From: Mercurialis annua
Taxonomy: Eukaryota; Streptophyta; Magnoliopsida; Malpighiales; Euphorbiaceae
Direction of reading: 5' to 3'
Assembly (NCBI RefSeq): GCF_937616625.2
Contig: NC_065576.1
Location: forward strand, 5,148,501 to 5,212,500
DNA: 64,000 nucleotides
The notes below the pieces were generated by a model. The model had not been told where the DNA came from, did not search any database, and saw only the letters and a program-made list of their open reading frames with translations. The translations under genes were made by a program, and so were the position numbers. Shown in pieces: positions 59,000 through 64,000 of the stretch; position 1 is the stretch's first letter; each line of letters begins with the position of its first letter.

Positions 59000-59370
59000 T
59001 CGGTGGAGTGCACAAAATTAAATTATAATTTTTTTTATGAATATTAAATTATAATATTAAAAAATTCTGAAATAAAAGAGACAACTGACATAATTTTCGG
59101 AGATTTCTTATGTTATCTTTTTTAAAAAATATTAGTTAATTGCAGAATTAGAATTATTTGGTGCATAATTTTCGGAGATTTCTTATATATTTCTTTTATT
59201 AGTATAAATTATCTCTTCTTCACCATACATGTTTCTTGTTATTACACTTTTTAAAAAAGTTTGAAGCATGTACTATGTTATGCATTAAATGGACTTAATT
59301 TTTGGTACTGCGATATTTTATAAAATTTTGTTGTCGATCAGTGTAAATATTCTTTATTTATGAGTATTTG
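59000..59370. other. AT-rich intergenic DNA
   Basis: Repeats the phrase CATAATTTTCGGAGATTTCTTAT twice in part (59090 and 59164); no gene seen. Confidence 0.5.
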
Positions 59371-59900
59371 TGTTTGCACCGGCCCAGAGATCTGGAAAGG
59401 AAGGAAAGCTGAATGGGCTCATAGGGGATTTCAGCCCAACAGGAGCTATGTTTATTTTAGCCTTTTTATTATTTAGTTTTTCTTTATTAATTAGGAGATA
59501 GAATCTCATTAGAATTAGGTCTCTTTATTAGGGTTTGTTCCCTATAAATAGTCAGTAGTTTTGTATTATTATTTTTTATCAACAAATCATTAATCAAAAA
59601 CCAAAGCTCAGGCTTTTTATCCCAATCTCCGGATTGAATTTTAGTTTAGGAGTAGAATTGACATTAATCTCGCTTGGATCTCAGGATTTCCAGATTAATA
59701 CTGTTAGTTTAATCGAACGGCGGCGACGTCATTCACAATTTGAACAACGTTACTTGAATTCGGGTTACGTCACTTGAATTAGGGTTACGTCATTCAAATC
59801 CTGTTTACCTCATCTAGAATCATACCGGTTAAAGCATCAGTACCTAAAGTTACCCATTAACAAATTCAAAGGTTTGAGCAAGGTGAAAATCTAGCGAACA
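59371..59900 (+). repeat. 5' LTR of the Gypsy element
   Basis: Starts TGTTTGC and ends GCGAACA, a short inverted repeat with TG...CA ends, 5 bases before the primer site. A TATA box TATAAATA is at 59543-59550. Exact borders rest on these signals because the second LTR is not in the window. Confidence 0.75.
59726..59792 (+). promoter_or_regulatory. Three ACGTCA motifs in a short tandem repeat
   Basis: ACGTCA occurs at 59726, 59767 and 59787, the last two inside a 20-base tandem unit (GGGTTACGTCA then CTTGAATT or TTCAAAT). ACGTCA is the core bound by TGA-type bZIP proteins. The motifs lie downstream of the likely transcription start. Confidence 0.5.
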
Positions 59901-59905
59901 TCTTT

Positions 59906-59923
59906 TGGCGACTCCACTGGGGA
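59906..59923 (+). promoter_or_regulatory. Gypsy primer-binding site (tRNA-Arg type)
   Basis: TGGCGACTCCACTGGGGA is complementary to TCCCCAGTGGAGTCGCCA, which matches the 3' end of plant tRNA-Arg as I recall it. Ogre elements are reported to use this primer. Confidence 0.8.
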
Positions 59924-59929
59924 CAGTTT

Positions 59930-62275
59930 ATGGTCAGCACAAAAACCGGAGTTTTTCCAGACGATTACAGGGAAACTCGGTCTCAAAGCCGAGCGAAACT
60001 TCAAAGGAAATTCGGAGAGATAGAGCAACCAGATCCAGAGATCATTACCGTCATGGCTAAGGGCGATAAGCAGTCACAGAGCAAAGGGGTTCAGAACACT
60101 ATACCCGATGTGACTTCTGTAAGCAACAAATCCGTGGAAGGCGATGACGTGGAGAAGGAGTTCGACGAATTTTCCCGAGAAATACCACCCACTCGCCCGT
60201 CGCTATCTAGGGCCGATTTTACCATAATGAGAGACGAAATAGCTCAGGAAAATCGGCAGATGTTTGACGGGGCGATGCAACAGATGTCCAACGCTTTCAA
60301 AGGAATGTTGGCCGACCAGGCGGTCGTTCAGCAGTCGATCGTGAAGAATTTGAACAACTTGACAAGTTCAATGGACAATCTGGGGAAGATCTTTTCGGGA
60401 CAATCAGTGACCGATCAGAATCACCGAAGGGCCGATTATACCTCGACGACGCAGAGAAATGGCGGTCTCGGTAGTTCGGCCGATACAGGGCAATCACCAA
60501 GTAAAACCGGTTTCGCTTATGGATCGGTACGACTGTTAACTCGCCCAGAAGGAGACACGGGTGTTAGGACCGATCCTTCTTCGTCAGGAGCTGGGCGATT
60601 TCACATGGGCGATCAGCCATCTCCAGGAGCCGGGCGATTCCAAGGGGGCGATGGTACTGGTACCGGAGCGACTCGATACCAAGGCAACGACCAGTTGCCA
60701 GGGCAACAAAACCCAAACCTGCAATCGCCACAGGATAATCCCTACGGTAGTGACAACGCCCCCATGGGAGAAAACAACTTATACAATCGGGGGCAGTTGC
60801 TAGATGAACTGGAGAAATTAGGGGTCGACGTCAGGCCAATGCCTCGGCCGTCGTACATGAAGCCATACCCGGATTGGATCGACAAACTGTACCCATTCCC
60901 TAGGGGGTACAAAGTGCCCGAATTCAGTTTATTCTCGGGAGAAGAGAAAAGCCAATCCACGGTGGAACACATTGCGCGATTTTCTGCCCAATGTGGAGAA
61001 GCAGGGGCCCACGACTTTTGGAAACTACGGTTATTTGCCAGCTCTCTCACCAAGGTGGCGTTCACGTGGTACTCTCACTTATCGCCCAACTCGATCGATA
61101 CGTGGAAAGACTTGGAAATAAAATTCCACGAAGAGTTTTACAGAGCACCACCAGATGTTACCTTGGCCGATCTCGCTAGGATTTCGCAACTACCCAGCGA
61201 ATCCGTTGAGAAATACATCGGGCGCTTCCGGAATCTAAGGACGAGGTGCATGACGCACATATCCGAGGGCGATTGCGTGCCAATGGTCGTAAAAGGGATG
61301 AATTTCGCGATGAGGGAACATTTCGAAGGCCATCGATTTAGGGACTTGTTCGAGCTCACCAACAGGGTCACGGGTTACGAACGATTACTCCAGGAGAAGG
61401 AACAGAGGCGAGGTTCTTCGAAAGGCACCTATTACCGCGATCAGTTAGACGTGGCCGTCATCTCCGATAGTGAGGGCGATTCGTCCGATGATGAGATATG
61501 TATGGCCGAATTCCTCGGAAAGAAACCAACGGAATGCGCAGCGTTAAGGAAGCCAGGGTATGTGAAGAAAAATAAGATGGCGGTCATCCAAAAAGAATAT
61601 TCGTTCGACTTGACGAAAGCCGACGATATATTTGACGCTTTGCTAAAAGACGGGCAAATATCCCTATCTGAGGGTCATGTGTTGCCAACAAGCGAGGAAC
61701 TGCTGGGCAAGGACTACTGCAAATTCCATAACTCATGGAGACACAACACCAATAATTGCGTGGTGTTCAGAAACGTAGTCCAGAAAGCAATAACGGAAGG
61801 GAAATTGTTATTCCCGTCAAGAAGGGAGGCCGATGCGAAATGCGTCTCGATTAATTTGATTCGGCCCAACTTAGACCAAGTATTGGGTATCGGGAAAGTT
61901 TTAGAGAAATGGAGTGCTAAGAGACCTCGACAGAGGGTAGCGGTGAATGATGCAGTAGGGCAACGTCGAGTGACCAAACCAGTTACATCAGAGCCGATTT
62001 GCCAACATTGCCAGCACTGCCAGAAACGCCCCGAAACCAAGTACGTACGAAAATCGGTCAGAGCAAATCCAAAAACTTTTAAACCAAAGTCCCCCACCAA
62101 GGAGTGGCAACAGCACATGCCATCCGGACAGAAGGGGAGGTCGGTTTTTAAAAGGGTGTTCAGGCCAACGGAGGAGACCCCTCGTATGACCAAGACACAA
62201 AAGAGACGGATGCAGAGAATGCGACAGGAGTCGCGACTGATCGCTGCAGGATCAGAATCGGCACCAGGGAGCTGA
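59930..62275 (+). CDS. Gypsy Gag protein
   Basis: 781 residues from an ATG only 7 bases after the primer site. Residues about 80-290 are low-complexity (GAGRF, DGTGTGATRYQG). Residues about 330-480 are the retroviral-type gag domain of Gypsy elements (HDFWKLRLFASSLTKVAFTW, then WKDLEIKFHEEFYR). Residues 597-610 form a zinc-knuckle-like C-x2-H-x4-H-x4-C (CKFHNSWRHNTNNC) in place of the usual CCHC; a second cysteine cluster CQHCQHC lies at 691-697. The C-terminus is very basic. The frame ends in TGA at 62273-62275 but the same frame stays open on the far side into the protease. That suggests gag and protease were one frame broken by a single stop, or are joined by readthrough. Confidence 0.9.
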   Translation: MVSTKTGVFPDDYRETRSQSRAKLQRKFGEIEQPDPEIITVMAKGDKQSQSKGVQNTIPDVTSVSNKSVEGDDVEKEFDEFSREIPPTRPSLSRADFTIMRDEIAQENRQMFDGAMQQMSNAFKGMLADQAVVQQSIVKNLNNLTSSMDNLGKIFSGQSVTDQNHRRADYTSTTQRNGGLGSSADTGQSPSKTGFAYGSVRLLTRPEGDTGVRTDPSSSGAGRFHMGDQPSPGAGRFQGGDGTGTGATRYQGNDQLPGQQNPNLQSPQDNPYGSDNAPMGENNLYNRGQLLDELEKLGVDVRPMPRPSYMKPYPDWIDKLYPFPRGYKVPEFSLFSGEEKSQSTVEHIARFSAQCGEAGAHDFWKLRLFASSLTKVAFTWYSHLSPNSIDTWKDLEIKFHEEFYRAPPDVTLADLARISQLPSESVEKYIGRFRNLRTRCMTHISEGDCVPMVVKGMNFAMREHFEGHRFRDLFELTNRVTGYERLLQEKEQRRGSSKGTYYRDQLDVAVISDSEGDSSDDEICMAEFLGKKPTECAALRKPGYVKKNKMAVIQKEYSFDLTKADDIFDALLKDGQISLSEGHVLPTSEELLGKDYCKFHNSWRHNTNNCVVFRNVVQKAITEGKLLFPSRREADAKCVSINLIRPNLDQVLGIGKVLEKWSAKRPRQRVAVNDAVGQRRVTKPVTSEPICQHCQHCQKRPETKYVRKSVRANPKTFKPKSPTKEWQQHMPSGQKGRSVFKRVFRPTEETPRMTKTQKRRMQRMRQESRLIAAGSESAPGS

Positions 62276-63385
62276 GTCCCAGTTAAAAATCGTTTGACCG
62301 GTGCTGCACCTCCTTCCGGGACTAAAAGACCGATTCAAGAAAGACTGGGGGCACTTGAAGACGATTTGGACGCAGACCAGGGCAGACGTAGCCGATCCGA
62401 AACCGAGCCCTTTGAGACACCCAAGCGAAAGCTAAGGAAGGTTTGGGTGGAAAAGAAGCGACATCAGGATAGTGACCTACCTTCTCATACGCACGCAAGA
62501 GATGAAAAATCGCCCACCAGGGATAGGCGATCTTTCAGGGACGTAGTCCTGAGTCACGCAGACGGCCAGTTGAAGGCCTGGGTGCCCGTGAAAAAAGAGT
62601 TGGTCGTTGTTCACCAAGACGGACAGCTGAAAGCGTGGATTCCTAAAAATGATAACCGAAAAGAGGTCCAAGTAGTTACTCTTCCGGATTCATTTAGGAA
62701 TAAGCCGGGGCAGAAGTCGATTTTAGATGGGGATGTTATAATCCCGGACGAGAATAGTGTGGATGCGTCGGCAGTTGTGTCTCTAAGCAAACCACCAGCA
62801 CGAATGACAAGGCACATAAGGCCGTTGTACATCAAAGCCGAAGTAAATGGCGTCGCCATTGGAAGGGTTCTAATCGACAACGGCGCGGGAGTAAACATCT
62901 TGCCTTCCCGGATGCTTAAGAAGTTCGGTATCGAACGCACCCAGCTGGAGACCACCGACGTTTATATGACAGACTTCGCCGGAGGCGAGACCCCCGCCGA
63001 AGGGTACATCACCCTTAAGATAAAGGTGGGCCGAGTAGAGACCGAAGAAGGTTTCTTCGTTGTTAATGCCAGGAGTAATTACAATGTGCTACTCGGCCGA
63101 GACTGGATCCATTCCAATATGTGCATCCCATCAACCATGCATCAGATGCTGATACTATGGCGAGAGGCTGGAGAGGCCGAGATAGTGCAGGGTGATCCGA
63201 GCCCTTTCGGCGAGGATAGCAACGTTCTAGAAGCCATGATGTATGACGAGCAAGTAAGGAACATCCAATCTCTAAGTCATCGAGATATCAAAAGTCCCAG
63301 GATCCTTATCAACGCGGATCGGCCTGCAGACGTTACCCTCGGGGGCAACGGCCGATCTACGATCTTGCAACATTCTGATGGATAG
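62276..63385 (+). CDS. Gypsy protease region
   Basis: Open from just after the gag stop, in the same frame, with no nearby ATG. The aspartic protease active site is IDNGAGVNIL at about 62873-62902, with DNG where most retroelements have DSG or DTG. The flap and C-terminal part follow (TLKIKVGRVETEEGFFVV, then NVLLGRDWI). Before it, a 24-residue unit containing DGQLKAWVP and then DGQLKAWIP occurs twice in tandem. The frame ends TAG at 63383-63385, overlapping the ATG of the next frame (ATGGATAG). The protease would process the polyprotein. Confidence 0.85.
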   Translation, partial: VPVKNRLTGAAPPSGTKRPIQERLGALEDDLDADQGRRSRSETEPFETPKRKLRKVWVEKKRHQDSDLPSHTHARDEKSPTRDRRSFRDVVLSHADGQLKAWVPVKKELVVVHQDGQLKAWIPKNDNRKEVQVVTLPDSFRNKPGQKSILDGDVIIPDENSVDASAVVSLSKPPARMTRHIRPLYIKAEVNGVAIGRVLIDNGAGVNILPSRMLKKFGIERTQLETTDVYMTDFAGGETPAEGYITLKIKVGRVETEEGFFVVNARSNYNVLLGRDWIHSNMCIPSTMHQMLILWREAGEAEIVQGDPSPFGEDSNVLEAMMYDEQVRNIQSLSHRDIKSPRILINADRPADVTLGGNGRSTILQHSDG

Positions 63386-64000
63386 ACGACATACAGAGTT
63401 GCGAAGAAAGGTTCTTGACTTAGCACTCAGTTTCGGAGTGTTATCCGCGGAATGCATATACGAGGATCAAGATCAAGACCCGACTGGTACCTTGAGAATA
63501 GAAGATCTCAAAATAGCCACCGGAAAATTGGGGGATGATCCAGCCCAAGTTCAAGATACGCTCTTAGAAGTTAATTTAGGCTCGGAATCGTCACCAAAAC
63601 CGATATTCATCAGCGCGAACCTCGGTGCCACGTTTAGAGACGAGCTGATTGCGCTCCTTCGGGAATATAAGGATTGTTTCGCTTGGTCATATGCAGACAT
63701 GCCGGGTCTCGACAAATCAATCGCCGAACATAAGTTGCCTCTGAAAGATGGCTTCCGACCATTCAGGCAGCCTCCTAGACGAATGTCAAAAGAGGTCGAG
63801 GAGTTGATTAGAGAAGAGATCAATCGGCTTAAAGAGGCGCACTTCATACGGGAAGCTAAGTACACAGAATGGTTATCCAACATAGTGCCCGTCATGAAGA
63901 AGAACGGCAAGTTGCGAGTATGCGTCGACTTCCGGAATTTGAATCTAGCGACACCCAAAGACGAATATCCGATGCCGGTAGCTGATATGCTGATTGACGG
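63378..64000 (+). CDS. Gypsy Pol, start of reverse transcriptase (runs off the window)
   Basis: Frame open from 63276; the first ATG is 63378. It begins with the spacer region (RRHTELRRKVLDLALSFGVL), then FRDELIALLREYKDCFAWSY, ADMPGLD, HKLPL and the reverse transcriptase N-terminal motifs HFIREAKYTEWLSNIVPV, KKNGKLRVCVDFRNLN and PKDEYPMP. This is the Ty3/Gypsy type. It is one base forward of the protease frame, so expression needs frameshifting, reinitiation at the overlapping ATG, or splicing. The YxDD box, RNase H and integrase would lie beyond position 64000. Confidence 0.9.
   Translation, partial: MDRRHTELRRKVLDLALSFGVLSAECIYEDQDQDPTGTLRIEDLKIATGKLGDDPAQVQDTLLEVNLGSESSPKPIFISANLGATFRDELIALLREYKDCFAWSYADMPGLDKSIAEHKLPLKDGFRPFRQPPRRMSKEVEELIREEINRLKEAHFIREAKYTEWLSNIVPVMKKNGKLRVCVDFRNLNLATPKDEYPMPVADMLID

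Larger units (their letters stand above)
59371..64000 (+). mobile_element. Ty3/Gypsy LTR retrotransposon (Tat/Ogre-like), 5' part
   Basis: A 530-bp LTR, an arginine-tRNA-type primer site, gag, protease and the start of reverse transcriptase follow in the Ty3/Gypsy order, then the window ends. The coding DNA is clearly richer in G and C than its surroundings. The primer type and the DNG protease active site fit the Tat/Ogre group. Its 3' LTR and target duplication are out of view. Confidence 0.92.

Noticed and set aside
61714..62193. 159-codon minus-strand open frame, and the 135-codon frame at 63551-63958
   Set aside because: Antisense shadows of the Gypsy gag and reverse transcriptase frames.

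Overview
The window is nuclear DNA of a flowering plant, most likely a eudicot. It is very AT-rich, has few genes, has short introns with normal GT/AG borders, and is packed with plant transposons. Only three ordinary host genes are well supported, all within about 11 kb in the middle: a class III peroxidase on the + strand (coding 31850-34928, four exons), a SAGA-complex ADA1/HFI1-like coactivator on the - strand (37290-38357, with a 5' UTR intron), and a GRAS transcription factor of the SCL32 type on the - strand (41273-42646). From memory, peroxidase, ADA1-like and GRAS genes also sit next to each other in Arabidopsis (At5g67400-At5g67411, and At3g49950/At3g49960), so this looks like a conserved gene block that has been stretched by transposons. 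A further - strand promoter and untranslated exon at about 158-315 suggests a gene whose coding part lies off the left edge.

The rest is transposon country. On the left are a Stowaway MITE with a CACTA MITE nested in it (2129-2659), foldback Mutator-like elements (10602-11725, 11778-12088) and a young, nearly intact Copia retrotransposon (13895-19413, target duplication TAAGT). The Copia element landed inside an arm of another long-inverted-repeat element. From 20.6 to 31.7 kb come degenerate tandem repeats, a CACTA end, a poly(A) retroposon, a 979-bp foldback element with a perfect 9-bp duplication, and AT-rich spacer. Right of the genes come a second complete Stowaway, tRNA-like SINEs, a 996-bp foldback element (52656-53651), a LINE remnant, two more 9-bp-duplication elements (one holding a hAT MITE), a retroposon with a very long target duplication, and the 5' half of a GC-richer Ty3/Gypsy (Tat/Ogre-like) retrotransposon that runs off the right edge.

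The most unusual feature is a set of three about 1-kb foldback elements (10602-11725, 25445-26423, 52656-53651). They have different ends and largely different sequence but the same plan: long inverted arms, 10- or 9-bp target duplications in the two where I could resolve them, and a GC-richer centre made of 4 to 6 regularly spaced 23-25-bp palindromes. The palindromes share the theme TTCTTC/GAAGAA or GTCTTCTC/GAGAAGAC, and CCGG-rich DNA flanks the centre. No protein is encoded there. I read them as non-autonomous elements whose transcripts would fold into arrays of hairpins.
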